A stretch of DNA of 64,000 bases from Litchfieldella anticariensis FP35 = DSM 16096 (lineage in GTDB: Bacteria; Pseudomonadota; Gammaproteobacteria; Pseudomonadales; Halomonadaceae), in assembly GCF_000409775.1 (NCBI RefSeq), contig NZ_KE332392.1, positions 164,459 to 228,458 on the forward strand, in the 5' to 3' direction. This document shows, one piece after another, positions 16,883 through 26,551 of the stretch (positions within the stretch are counted from its first letter, which is position 1; each line of letters opens with the position of its first letter). The translations under genes were made by a program, and so were the position numbers. The notes below the pieces were generated by a model. It worked only from the letters and a program-made list of their open reading frames with translations. It was not told the origin of the DNA and did not search any database.

Positions 16883-19747
16883 ATGCTCACCCTCGGTCAC
16901 AATGACATCATGCTCGGCTGTCGTGCCAACGATTGGCACGCCGCGTTGGACCAGGCTGCTGCCGCGCTTGGCGAGGCGGGGCTGGTAGCACCCGGCTATC
17001 GCGATGGCCTGTACGATCGTGAGGCACAGTCCTCGACTTTCTTGGGTAATGCCATCGCCATTCCCCATGGCACACCGGAAAGCCGCGAGCACGTCAAGCG
17101 CACCGGGGTACGTGTGCTGCAGTTCCCGGAAGGGATCGAATGGCACGATGGCAACCGTGTTCATGTGTTGGTGACCATTGCTGCTCAGAGCGATGAGCAC
17201 CTCGATATCCTGCGTCAATTGACCCATGTGTTGGACCGTGAGGGGGTGGCCGACAAGCTGGCCGCTGCCGATTCGCGTACGGCCGTGGCTTCGCTATTGT
17301 CCAAGGCGCCGGTCGAGGCACGCCTGGATGCTGACACACTATGCTTGAAGTTTCCCGCTCGCGATCATCTCGAATTGGCGCTGGCCGGTGCGGCACGTCT
17401 GCGTCAGGCCGGTTGTGTCGATGCCACCTTCGTTGCCGCGGTGGCCGAGCAGACGCCTCGAGCCTTGGGGCAGGGCCTATGGTTCACCAGCAGTACGGTC
17501 GGCGTGAATACCCCGGCACTGTCGTTGGCAACCCCGGAGACCTCATTGGAAGGTCATCAGGAGCCAGTTCAGGGCGTCTTCTGCCTGGCGGCTCAGGGCG
17601 ATGCGCACCTTGGCCTGCTGGAGCGGCTGGCGGCGTTGCTCGATAGTGGTAGCGGCGAGGCATTGTTCAATGCCGATGTTGCCACCGTCTTGGCGCGCCT
17701 CTCCGGTGAGTCGGCCAGCGCTCAGACGGTACGTGCCCGCGTACTCAATGCTCACGGCTTGCATGCCCGGCCGGCCAAGCAACTGGTGCAGGTGGCACGT
17801 CAACAGACGATGCCGATCAAGGTGCGCCTACTCGAAGGTGGCGGTGAAGCCGTATCGGCTGCCAGCCTGACCAAGGTCATTGGTCTGGGTGCACGTCGTG
17901 GGCAGTTACTGGTGTTCTCCGCCGAGGGTGAGGGTGCCGACGCCGCATTGGAGGCGGTCGTTGGCGCCGTGGGCGAGGGTCTTGGCGAGAAAGTGCTGCC
18001 CTTCGAGGAAGGGCGCGATCATACCCAGGATACACCTCGCGAGATACCACTCGAGCCGTTGCCTGAGGATACCCCGCACCAGGCGGTAGCGGCTTCCCCG
18101 GGCTTGGCGATTGGGCCTGTCTTCGTGATGCGCACGCCGCGTTTTGAGTACGCCGAGCGAGCTGAAGATGCCGTACATGAAAAGCGGCGGCTGGAACGCG
18201 CTATCGAAGCGGGTATCGAGCAGCTCGAGGCACTGGTGCGCAGCGCTCCAGGTGGTGAGGTGTCGGAGATCCTGTCGATGCACGAGGAAATGCTCGACGA
18301 CCCGGAACTGCACCAGGCCGCGCGTGAGGGCATCGAAGAAGGCATGAGTGCTGAAGCCGCCTGGTGGGCCGCCATCGATACCGCCGCTCGTGCGCAGGAG
18401 ATGCTTGCCGACCGTCTGCTAGCGGAACGCGCTGCCGATCTGCGCGATGTGGGCCGCCGCGTGCTGGGTGTTCTGTGTGGTGTCGAGTTGCCGACTCCGC
18501 CGGACGAGCCCTATATCCTGGTGATGGACGACGTAGGACCGTCGGACGTTGCCCAGTTGGACACACAGAAGGTTCGCGGTCTGCTCACTGCGCGCGGCGG
18601 AGCGACTGCGCACAGCGCGATCCTGGCCCGTGCCTTGGGGATTCCCGCTGTGGTCGGTGCCGGTGAGCGTGTGCTGGGTCTGGAAAACGGTGTCGAGTTG
18701 ATCCTTGATGGCGAACGTGGCCGAGTCGTGCCGGCACCGTCCCTTGAACGTCGCCAACGCGCCGAGCTTAGCCTCAAGGAGCGCGAGCGGCTTGAGCGAG
18801 AGGCCTACGCCGCACGCTTCGAAGAGGGCCGTACTCGTGACGGCCATCGTGTCGAAGTTGCCGCCAACCTGGGCAATACCGCCCATACTGCCGATGCCGT
18901 CGAGCGCGGTGCCGAAGGTGTCGGTCTGCTGCGCACCGAATTCATCTTCATGGCTCACGCTCAGGCGCCTGATCTCGACACTCAGGTTGCTGAGTACCGC
19001 CAGGCCATCGAGGCACTGGATGGCCGCCCGTTGGTGGCGCGCACCCTCGACGTGGGTGGTGACAAGCCACTGCCCTATTGGCCGGTTCCCCAAGAGGACA
19101 ACCCGTTCCTTGGCCTGCGCGGCATTCGCCTGGCGCTGACCCAGCCGGAAGTGCTGGAAACCCAGTTTCGTGCGCTGCTCACTGCTGCCGTCGGCAAGCC
19201 GCTACGCATCATGCTGCCGATGGTCAAGGACATCGCCGAATTTCGTGCCGCCAAGTCCATCTTCGATCGCCTGTTGGCGGAGATTCCCGAGAATGAACGT
19301 GCCACTGACGTGCAGCTTGGGGTGATGATCGAAGTGCCGTCCTGCGCGCTGTTGGCGCCAAGTCTGGCCGCCGAAGTCGACTTCTTCTCGATTGGTACCA
19401 ACGATCTGACTCAGTACACCTTAGCCATCGACCGCGGTCATCCGGAGCTTTCGGCGCAGGCCGATGGCTTGCACCCGGCGGTGCTGCGCCTGATCCAGAT
19501 GACCGTCGACGCTGCCCATGCCCAAGGCAAGTGGGTTGGTGTGTGCGGTGAACTCGGTAGCGATGCGCAAGCGGTACCGGTACTGGTGGGTCTGGGGGTC
19601 GACGAGCTGTCAGTGGCTGCGCGTCAGATACCGTTGGTCAAGGCACGCCTACGCGAATTCGATCTCGCCGAGGCTCGTCGCCAGGCGGAACTGGCCCTGG
19701 CTCAATCCACCAGTGAAGCGGTACGCGACGCCCTGGAGAGATGCTGA
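16883..19747 (+). CDS. fruB: Multiphosphoryl transfer protein FruB (EIIA-M-HPr-EI)
   Basis: A 954-residue soluble protein holding all general fructose PTS phosphocarriers. Domains: EIIA-Fru with His62 (IAIPHGTP); a central linker domain (about 150-285); HPr with His294 (NAHGLHARPAKQL); Enzyme I with His577 (GGATAHSAILARALGIPAVVG) and the C-terminal PEP-binding domain (GLLRTEFIFM, GTNDLTQYTLAIDR). Phosphate passes from PEP through EI, HPr and EIIA to FruA. This all-in-one form is that of Pseudomonas and allied genera rather than enterics. The start at 16883 has AGGAG. Its stop overlaps the fruK start (TGATG). Confidence 0.96.
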   Translation: MLTLGHNDIMLGCRANDWHAALDQAAAALGEAGLVAPGYRDGLYDREAQSSTFLGNAIAIPHGTPESREHVKRTGVRVLQFPEGIEWHDGNRVHVLVTIAAQSDEHLDILRQLTHVLDREGVADKLAAADSRTAVASLLSKAPVEARLDADTLCLKFPARDHLELALAGAARLRQAGCVDATFVAAVAEQTPRALGQGLWFTSSTVGVNTPALSLATPETSLEGHQEPVQGVFCLAAQGDAHLGLLERLAALLDSGSGEALFNADVATVLARLSGESASAQTVRARVLNAHGLHARPAKQLVQVARQQTMPIKVRLLEGGGEAVSAASLTKVIGLGARRGQLLVFSAEGEGADAALEAVVGAVGEGLGEKVLPFEEGRDHTQDTPREIPLEPLPEDTPHQAVAASPGLAIGPVFVMRTPRFEYAERAEDAVHEKRRLERAIEAGIEQLEALVRSAPGGEVSEILSMHEEMLDDPELHQAAREGIEEGMSAEAAWWAAIDTAARAQEMLADRLLAERAADLRDVGRRVLGVLCGVELPTPPDEPYILVMDDVGPSDVAQLDTQKVRGLLTARGGATAHSAILARALGIPAVVGAGERVLGLENGVELILDGERGRVVPAPSLERRQRAELSLKERERLEREAYAARFEEGRTRDGHRVEVAANLGNTAHTADAVERGAEGVGLLRTEFIFMAHAQAPDLDTQVAEYRQAIEALDGRPLVARTLDVGGDKPLPYWPVPQEDNPFLGLRGIRLALTQPEVLETQFRALLTAAVGKPLRIMLPMVKDIAEFRAAKSIFDRLLAEIPENERATDVQLGVMIEVPSCALLAPSLAAEVDFFSIGTNDLTQYTLAIDRGHPELSAQADGLHPAVLRLIQMTVDAAHAQGKWVGVCGELGSDAQAVPVLVGLGVDELSVAARQIPLVKARLREFDLAEARRQAELALAQSTSEAVRDALERC

Positions 19748-20721
19748 TGGCCCATGTATTGACGCTTAGCCTCAACCCCGCACTGGACCTGGCGATTCGA
19801 CTTCCGCATCTGGCTCTGGGAGTGGTCAACCGCACTGACGAGACGCACCTCGAGGCGGCAGGCAAGGGAGTCAATGTGGCTCGGGTACTGGTATCGCTCG
19901 GTCACCGGGTAACGGTGTCGGGATTCCTGGGCGCCGCCAACGATGGGCTCTTCCTTCGCACCTTCGAGGCGCTGGGAGTGAGTGATGCTTTCATCCGCGT
20001 TCCTGGCGAAACGCGTATCAACGCCAAGGTCGCTGAGGGGGACGGTCGGGTCACCGATATCAACGGTCCCGGCTTGGCCATTGCCACCGAGGCTTGGGCA
20101 CGATTGATCGGTTGGCTCGATGAGATCGCCGCCGACACCGAGCGACGCCCCGACGCGGTGGTGATAGCCGGCAGCCTGCCACCGGGCATTTCGGCCGACG
20201 ACCAAGCTGCGCTGATTCAGCGTCTGCGCAAGCATGAATTGCCGGTATGGGTCGATACCAGCGGCCTGGCCCTGGCGTCTGCCATCGATGCCCTGCCCAC
20301 AGCGGTCAAGCCCAATGAGCATGAATTGGCCGATTGGGCCGGTAGTGTATTGGACAACGATGCTCAGCGTCTCGCGGCGGCGCTACGCCTGCATGGTGCC
20401 GGAGTCGAGGAGGCCATGATCTCGGCCGGGCCGCACGGTGTGCTGTGGGTCAGCCGTCGCGGTGCCTGGTTGGCCACACCGCCCGAGATGACCGTAGAGA
20501 GTACAGTCGGTGCCGGCGATACGCTGGTGGCCGGCATGCTGCATGGTGTGCTCGAAGGCCATTCGGCTGAACGGACGCTGGGCTTTGCCACGGCGCTATC
20601 CGCCGAGTCCGTCCGTCACGTTGGCGTGGGGAACCCCCATGCCGAAGATTTCACCAAACTCCAACAACAGACTCGCGTACGTCGTCTCGATGACGTCGAC
20701 GCAGAGGGAGCGCTTGCATGA
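19747..20721 (+). CDS. fruK: 1-phosphofructokinase FruK
   Basis: A 324-residue PfkB-family kinase that converts fructose 1-phosphate, the product of FruA, to fructose 1,6-bisphosphate with ATP. Visible are SLNPALDLAIRL at the N-terminus, AAGKGVNVARVL (sugar-binding signature 1), the anion-hole motif GAGDT with catalytic Asp258 and the KPNEHELADW segment. Start 19747 overlaps the fruB stop as TGATG, with GGAGAG as ribosome-binding site; an ATG two codons earlier is possible. It overlaps fruA by 4 bp. Confidence 0.95.
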   Translation: MAHVLTLSLNPALDLAIRLPHLALGVVNRTDETHLEAAGKGVNVARVLVSLGHRVTVSGFLGAANDGLFLRTFEALGVSDAFIRVPGETRINAKVAEGDGRVTDINGPGLAIATEAWARLIGWLDEIAADTERRPDAVVIAGSLPPGISADDQAALIQRLRKHELPVWVDTSGLALASAIDALPTAVKPNEHELADWAGSVLDNDAQRLAAALRLHGAGVEEAMISAGPHGVLWVSRRGAWLATPPEMTVESTVGAGDTLVAGMLHGVLEGHSAERTLGFATALSAESVRHVGVGNPHAEDFTKLQQQTRVRRLDDVDAEGALA

Positions 20722-22466
20722 ACATCATCCTGATCACCGCCTGCCCGAGTGGTATGGCCACTACCTTCCTTGCCGCTCGTCGTCTGGAGCAGGCCGCCCG
20801 TCGTCGTGGCTGGCAGGTCAGCGTGGAAATGCACGGTGAGCTGGAGCCGCTTACCCCGGTATCCGCCGAGGCCATTGAGGCCGCTGATCTGGTGGTCGTT
20901 GCCGCTGATCACGTACCGGCACCTCAGCGCTTCAAGGATAAGCGCCTGTTCCAGGCCTCCATCGATCAGGCGCTGCCGAACCCGGACGCCTTTCTCGAGC
21001 GTGCCAGTCGCGAAGCCGAGTCCTACCAACCAGGCGACGAATCACCGGCTATCGCGACTCCAGTCGCGGCTTCCGGTGCACACAAGATCGTCGCTGTGAC
21101 CGCCTGCCCAACCGGGGTGGCCCACACCTTCATGGCCGCCGAGGCACTGGCCGAGGCGGGCCGGGCACTGGGATATCAGGTGCGTGTCGAGACCCAAGGT
21201 TCTGTGGGGGCGCAGGACAAGCTTACCGAGGAGGAGATTCGTGACGCTGACCTGGTGATCCTGGCTTGCGATATCGAGGTCGACCCGACCCGCTTTGCCG
21301 GTAAGCGAGTGTGGTATACCTCTACCGGCAATGCCTTGAAAAAGCCGCGGCCGACCATCGAGGAAGCCCTGCAAAAAGCCGAGGTATTCGAAGCTGAGTC
21401 AGGCAAGCCTAGTGGCGAGCGTAAACAGAGCTTCAAGGAGAAAGGTGTCTACAAGCACCTGCTGACCGGGGTTTCCTTCATGCTGCCGATGGTAGTGGCA
21501 GGAGGGCTGCTGATTGCACTGTCATTCGTGTTCGGCATCGAAGCCTTCAAGGAAGAGGGGACGCTTGCCGCGGCGCTGATGCAGATCGGTGGCGGTACTG
21601 CCTTTGCCTTGATGGTCCCGGTATTGGCTGGTTATATCGCCTATTCGATCGCTGATCGGCCTGGGATCGCGCCGGGCATGATCGGCGGCATGCTCGCCTC
21701 CGAGATCGGTGCCGGTTTCATCGGTGGGATTCTTGCTGGCTTCCTGGCTGGCTACGTGGCCAAGGCCGTGGCCCAGAACGTCAAGCTGCCGTCGAGCATC
21801 GAATCGCTCAAGCCGATCTTGATCATCCCCCTGGTGGCCAGCCTAATCACCGGCTTGGTGATGATCTATATCGTCGGCGAGCCAGTTGCCGGGATTCTCT
21901 CGGCATTGACCGCTTTCCTCGAGAATATGGGATCGGCCAATGCCGTACTGCTGGGGATTCTGCTGGGTGCCATGATGTGCTTCGACCTGGGTGGACCGGT
22001 CAACAAGGCTGCTTATACCTTCGGTGTCGGCCTGTTGGCATCCGAGACCTACGCCCCTATGGCGGCAATCATGGCCGCTGGTATGGTGCCGGCAATCGGC
22101 ATGGGGATTGCCAGCTTCGTGGCCAAGTCGAAGTTTTCCGAACCCGAGCGTGAAGCTGGCAAGGCATCCTTTGTGCTGGGCTTGTGTTTCATTAGTGAAG
22201 GCGCCATTCCCTTTGCCGCCAAGGACCCGCTGCGGGTGATCCCCGTGTGCATGGTCGGTGGCGCGATCACCGGTGCCATTTCCATGTTGGTCGGCGCTAA
22301 GCTGATGGCTCCCCACGGCGGTATCTTCGTGCTGCTGATCCCCAACGCTATCACTCCGGTGCTGCTTTATCTGGCGGCCATTATCATCGGCTCGCTGGTC
22401 ACCGGCCTGGGTTACGCGGCGATCAAGCGTGGCGGCCAGGAAGTCGCTGTCGGCGCCAGCGCCTGA
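20718..22466 (+). CDS. fruA: PTS fructose-specific EIIB'BC component FruA
   Basis: A 582-residue membrane permease that takes up fructose and phosphorylates it to fructose 1-phosphate. Domains: a duplicated IIB' (Cys9 in TACPSGMATTF), the active IIB with phosphocysteine Cys130 (TACPTGVAHTFMAAEAL), then IIC from about residue 245 with eight to ten membrane helices and GAMMCFDLGGPVNKAAY and ISEGAIPFAAKDPLRVIP motifs. Starts inside the fruK stop. A long perfect hairpin follows the stop. Confidence 0.96.
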   Translation: MNIILITACPSGMATTFLAARRLEQAARRRGWQVSVEMHGELEPLTPVSAEAIEAADLVVVAADHVPAPQRFKDKRLFQASIDQALPNPDAFLERASREAESYQPGDESPAIATPVAASGAHKIVAVTACPTGVAHTFMAAEALAEAGRALGYQVRVETQGSVGAQDKLTEEEIRDADLVILACDIEVDPTRFAGKRVWYTSTGNALKKPRPTIEEALQKAEVFEAESGKPSGERKQSFKEKGVYKHLLTGVSFMLPMVVAGGLLIALSFVFGIEAFKEEGTLAAALMQIGGGTAFALMVPVLAGYIAYSIADRPGIAPGMIGGMLASEIGAGFIGGILAGFLAGYVAKAVAQNVKLPSSIESLKPILIIPLVASLITGLVMIYIVGEPVAGILSALTAFLENMGSANAVLLGILLGAMMCFDLGGPVNKAAYTFGVGLLASETYAPMAAIMAAGMVPAIGMGIASFVAKSKFSEPEREAGKASFVLGLCFISEGAIPFAAKDPLRVIPVCMVGGAITGAISMLVGAKLMAPHGGIFVLLIPNAITPVLLYLAAIIIGSLVTGLGYAAIKRGGQEVAVGASA

Positions 22467-22487
22467 ACACGTATCTCGTAAAGCCAA

Positions 22488-22527
22488 CAGGATGCCACCG
22501 GATCGGTCACGATCCGGTGGCATCCTG
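22488..22527 (+). terminator. 17-bp perfect hairpin after fruA
   Basis: Two 17-base arms (CAGGATGCCACCGGATC and its complement) around a 6-base loop, starting 21 bp after the fruA stop. There is no T-run on either side, so it is either a factor-assisted terminator or an mRNA 3'-end stabilising hairpin for the fru transcript. Confidence 0.6.
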
Positions 22528-22682
22528 CATTGGATCGGCTGCCGCAAGGAGAGCTTTCCCAAGGCGTTGAGCTACTACTTTGGTATCTATTTTGGGCGCC
22601 AAGGACGGCACCCAAAGTGGAATATCCACGCGGTAAAGCGCTTCCTAGACTGCTAGATAAGCCCACCGCGCGAGACACCTTC

Positions 22683-23870
22683 ATGGACATCGACCTTCCA
22701 TTCCCGCTTGCCGATACCGCCACTCGCCAGGAAACCGTGCAGATCGCCCACTCTCGTTCTCGCGATCCCGACATGGCGGCACAGGATCTGGCCAGTTGTC
22801 TTCTGCATCCATGGCTAGGAGGGGTGCTGTTCTTCTGTTCGGCCGAGTACGACTTGGAGGCTCTGGGCCTGGCACTGGAACAGCATTTCGGTGGCGTGAG
22901 ACTGTGTGGTTGTACCACCGCTGGTGAAATCACCGACGAAGGCTACGGTCGTGGCGGCGTCACCGCCATTGGATTCGATCATCGCGATTTTGCGCTCGAC
23001 TATGCGGTGATCGACGATCTCGACGACTTTTCACTACTGGCCGCTCAACAGTTGAGTGACCGTCTGCTCGACCAGTGTCGGCAGGTGGGTATCGCACCGA
23101 TCAAGGGACACACCTTTGCCTTGACCCTGCTCGATGGTCTGTCGGCCAGCGAGGAGCGGGTATTGGCAACGCTCAACGCGGCGCTGGGCAGTATCCCGCA
23201 TTTTGGTGGCAGTGCTGGCGACGACAATCGTCTGGCCGGAACCCACGTATATGGCAATGGGCGTTTTCGCACCGGTGCTGCGGTGGTGGTGATGATTAAC
23301 ACCGTACTCGATTTCGAGGTCTTCACCACCCACCACTTGCGACCGCTCGACGACAAGTTGGTGGTTACTGCCGCCGATCGCGAGCATCGCCGGGTCATTG
23401 AGCTCAATGCCGAGACCGCCGCTGAAGAGTATGCACGATTGGTGGGCTGTCGGGTCGAGGAGCTCGATGACGAGACCTTTGCCCGCCATCCGTTGGCGGT
23501 GCGCCTGCACGACCATGCCTATGTACGCTCGATTCAACGTGTCAACGAGGATCTCAGCCTGAGCTTCTACTGCGCGGTGGAAAACGGCATCGTGCTCACC
23601 GCCATGCATGCTGCGCCGATCCTCGACGACCTGCGTGATACGCTCGACGATATCGTTGCCCGACTAGGGCCGCCGCGAGTGGTGATCGGCTGCGATTGTT
23701 TCCTGCGCCGCCTTGAGATCGAAGCGGACGGTCTCAGCACCGAGGCTTCGCAACTGCTGCGTGATTACCGCGTGGTGGGCTTCAACACCTATGGAGAGCA
23801 GTGCAACGGCATGCACCTCAACCAAACCTTCACGGGGGTCGTCATTGGCCAGTCACGACGTGGAGGTTGA
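22683..23870 (+). CDS. FIST domain sensory protein
   Basis: A 395-residue cytoplasmic protein with FIST N and FIST C domains, which are predicted to bind small ligands such as amino acids and feed signalling proteins. Hallmarks: LFFCSAEYDLEAL, RLCGCTTAGEITDEG, FGGSAGDDNRL and the C-terminal VVGFNTYGEQCNGMHLNQTF. In Pseudomonas aeruginosa a comparable gene lies beside the ErcS' kinase in the ethanol-oxidation region. Here it is directly coupled to such a kinase (11-bp overlap), so it probably delivers the ligand signal. The start at 22683 has only a weak ribosome-binding site; upstream in-frame extension would run into the fruA hairpin region. Confidence 0.88.
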   Translation: MDIDLPFPLADTATRQETVQIAHSRSRDPDMAAQDLASCLLHPWLGGVLFFCSAEYDLEALGLALEQHFGGVRLCGCTTAGEITDEGYGRGGVTAIGFDHRDFALDYAVIDDLDDFSLLAAQQLSDRLLDQCRQVGIAPIKGHTFALTLLDGLSASEERVLATLNAALGSIPHFGGSAGDDNRLAGTHVYGNGRFRTGAAVVVMINTVLDFEVFTTHHLRPLDDKLVVTAADREHRRVIELNAETAAEEYARLVGCRVEELDDETFARHPLAVRLHDHAYVRSIQRVNEDLSLSFYCAVENGIVLTAMHAAPILDDLRDTLDDIVARLGPPRVVIGCDCFLRRLEIEADGLSTEASQLLRDYRVVGFNTYGEQCNGMHLNQTFTGVVIGQSRRGG

Positions 23871-26418
23871 TGGCAGCGAACGCGAGCGACTGCTCGAACG
23901 CGAAATCGCCAAGCTCAAGCGCATCAATGCCGCCCTCATCGAACGGGTCGAGGCCAGCAACTTGCCGCGCAGTGCTCCCTACGCGGCTTTCGAGCATGCC
24001 GTGCTGCTTGCCGAGCAGGTGCGAGAACGCACCCAGGCGCTCAACCAGACCACACACGAGTTGCGTGCCAGCAATCGCTTGCTGGCCGAAGCCCGAGAAC
24101 GAGCGGAAACGGCCGGCCAGCACCTGGTCGATGCCATCGAAAGCATTACCGATGCCTTCGTGCTGTTCGATGCCGACCAACGCATCCAGCGCTTCAACAG
24201 CCGTTTCGCTGAGTTCTGGCGTCCGGCGGGGATTCGTATTCGCCAGGGAATGCGTCTTGAGGAGTTACGCCATCTGGCGTTGAGCTCGGGGCTGGTGATC
24301 AGTGAACAACTGGGACGTCGAGACAGGCGCACCATTTACCAGTTGCATGACGATCGTTGGGTACAGGTGCACCAGCGTCCCACTCGTGGTGGTGGACGCG
24401 TGATCCTGTATGTCGATATCACCGAACTGAAGCGATATGAGCATGCTCAGCGCGAACATGCCTTGGCGCAGAAGACACAATTGCTGCAGGCCACTGTGGA
24501 TAGTTTGTCCCAAGGCGTTGCAGTGGTCACCGCTAGCGGCATGCTGGAGATGTGCAATCAGCGTTTTCGCGACCTCACCGGGCTCGACGTGCTCGAAGTA
24601 CCGCATGACCTGGCAGCGCTATGCCATCACAGCGAATTGATCGAAGCCGGAGATGCCCAGGGGGTGACGGCTGCCTGTGAACGGCACCTCGCTGATGGTC
24701 GGATAGTGGAAGTGCGTGGCCATGCCATGCCCGGTGGGGGCCAGGTACTGACCTTTACCGATGTGACCGAACGTATTCGTCATGCTGAGACATTGCGTGA
24801 ACGCGAGCACTGGATTCGTACTATCACCGATGAACTGCCGGCGATGATCGCCTATCTGGATCGAGACCTGCGTTACGTGTTCACCAACCGCGTCTACGAA
24901 GAGTGGTACGGCTGGCCACGCGATCTGTTATTGGGCGGTGAGCTGGAAGCGTTACACAGCGCCGAGCATTGTACCCGGTTGCGCCCTTACCTGACCCGGG
25001 CCTTGGCAGGGGAGAGCGTGTCCTTCGAATTCCCGGAAAGCAGCGCTAGTGGCGAGCAGCGGGTACTGTTACGAGCCTATGTGCCGCATTACGACAATGA
25101 CGGCGAAGTGATCGGTTTGTTCGTGCTGATCCGTGATATCACCGAACGACGGCGCACTGCCGAGGCGTTGCACCAGGCCTATCAGAATCTGGAGCAACGA
25201 GTACGCGAGCGTACTGCGGAGCTGACCCACGTCAATCGCCAGCTACGCGAAGAGATCGCTGAACGTGCCGCCGTCGAGCAACGCTTGCGTGAGGCCAAGG
25301 CCGAGGCCGAGGCAGCCAACCTGTCGAAGACCAAGTTCCTGGCTGCGGTCAGCCATGACCTGCTGCAGCCGCTCAATGCCGCGCGGTTGTTCACCGGTGC
25401 TCTCAGCGAGCAGGATGTAGCGCCTGGCAGTCATGAGTTGATCGACCAGATCGGCCGCTCGCTCAAGGACGTCGAGACCCTGCTTGGCACCCTGGTGGAT
25501 ATCTCCAAGCTGGATGCCGGAGTGGTGACGCCGGATGTCGATGCCTTCCCGGTGGCCGAACTGCTTGATGGCCTGGCCCGAGAGTATCGCCAGGTGGCGG
25601 CCAGCGAGGGGTTGGATTTCCACTACGTCCCATGCAGTGCCGTGGTGCGCAGCGATATCCAGTTGCTGACCCGGGTGATACGCAATTTCCTGACCAATGC
25701 AATTCGTTACACCGGAGAGGGGCATATCCTGCTTGGTTGCCGGCGTCGCCATGACGGCCTGGAGATCGTAGTCGGTGATACCGGTATGGGCATAGAGACC
25801 GAAGAGCTGGGGGTAATCTTCCAGGAGTTTCGCCGTTCTCATGCCGCTGGGCGTCGTCAGGATCGCGGCCTGGGGCTGGGACTGGCGATCGCTGACAAGA
25901 TTTCGCGAATGCTCGATCATCCGCTCGGAGTGGCCTCGGTGGCTGGGCGAGGCTCATTGTTTAGCGTGCGTCTGCCCTACGGAGAACTGACGCCCCGCAG
26001 TCAACTCTCGACGACGCCGTCAGTGGCGACAGGCGAGGCGATCCTGGAAGGCAAACGCATCTGGGTGGTCGACAACGACACTGATATCTGTGAAGCGATG
26101 CGTGTGTTAATGACGCGCTGGGGATGCGACGTTTGCGTGGCCGATAGTGAAGCATCGCTGGCGGCTCAGGTGGCGTTGGCGTCGGATCCGGCTGATGTAC
26201 TGATCGTCGACTACCACCTTGACGAGGGAGATAATGGGCTGGCACTCGCCGAGCGTGTCAACGCCCAGCGCCAGGAGCCGGTACCGGTGATGGCGATCAC
26301 CGCCAATCACAGTATCGAACTCAAGCAGCGCATGCGCGAGCTGGGTTACCTGCTGTTGCACAAGCCGGTCAAGCCGCTCAAATTGAGGATGGCGCTTTCG
26401 CGGCTGGTAACGAAGTGA
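23860..26418 (+). CDS. PAS-domain hybrid histidine kinase, ErcS'/NahK type
   Basis: A soluble kinase of about 852 residues: an N-terminal coiled coil (RERLLEREIAKLKRINAALIE), three PAS-type domains (for example VDAIESITDAFVLFDAD and DELPAMIAYLDRDLRYVFTN), a long coiled coil, HisKA with His499 (AAVSHDLLQPLNAAR), HATPase (GDTGMGIE, RGLGLGLAIADKI) and a C-terminal receiver with Asp784 (LIVDYHLDE). The order and HDLLQPLNAAR box match ErcS' and NahK of Pseudomonas. The start is uncertain: GTG 23860 is chosen because it overlaps the FIST stop; an ATG at 23713 would overlap FIST by 158 bp. It probably acts in the regulatory chain that leads to the ErbR-like regulator. Confidence 0.9.
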   Translation: MEVDGSERERLLEREIAKLKRINAALIERVEASNLPRSAPYAAFEHAVLLAEQVRERTQALNQTTHELRASNRLLAEARERAETAGQHLVDAIESITDAFVLFDADQRIQRFNSRFAEFWRPAGIRIRQGMRLEELRHLALSSGLVISEQLGRRDRRTIYQLHDDRWVQVHQRPTRGGGRVILYVDITELKRYEHAQREHALAQKTQLLQATVDSLSQGVAVVTASGMLEMCNQRFRDLTGLDVLEVPHDLAALCHHSELIEAGDAQGVTAACERHLADGRIVEVRGHAMPGGGQVLTFTDVTERIRHAETLREREHWIRTITDELPAMIAYLDRDLRYVFTNRVYEEWYGWPRDLLLGGELEALHSAEHCTRLRPYLTRALAGESVSFEFPESSASGEQRVLLRAYVPHYDNDGEVIGLFVLIRDITERRRTAEALHQAYQNLEQRVRERTAELTHVNRQLREEIAERAAVEQRLREAKAEAEAANLSKTKFLAAVSHDLLQPLNAARLFTGALSEQDVAPGSHELIDQIGRSLKDVETLLGTLVDISKLDAGVVTPDVDAFPVAELLDGLAREYRQVAASEGLDFHYVPCSAVVRSDIQLLTRVIRNFLTNAIRYTGEGHILLGCRRRHDGLEIVVGDTGMGIETEELGVIFQEFRRSHAAGRRQDRGLGLGLAIADKISRMLDHPLGVASVAGRGSLFSVRLPYGELTPRSQLSTTPSVATGEAILEGKRIWVVDNDTDICEAMRVLMTRWGCDVCVADSEASLAAQVALASDPADVLIVDYHLDEGDNGLALAERVNAQRQEPVPVMAITANHSIELKQRMRELGYLLLHKPVKPLKLRMALSRLVTK

Positions 26419-26439
26419 ACGGCTCTGTGGACCATGATG

Positions 26440-26465
26440 GCTCCCCGCCCGAGTGGGTGGGGAGC
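26440..26465 (+). terminator. Hairpin terminator after the FIST-kinase operon
   Basis: Arms GCTCCCCGCCC and GGGTGGGGAGC (11 bp, one G-T pair) with a 4-base loop, 21 bp after the kinase stop. A TTTTT run follows 7 bases later. Confidence 0.6.
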
Positions 26466-26551
26466 ACACGGATTTTTGCTGAGGTGTGCAGTTCAGCAGT
26501 GATACCTGAGAAAACCCGTGAAGAGATACCTCCGCTGCGTGCTCGATTACA

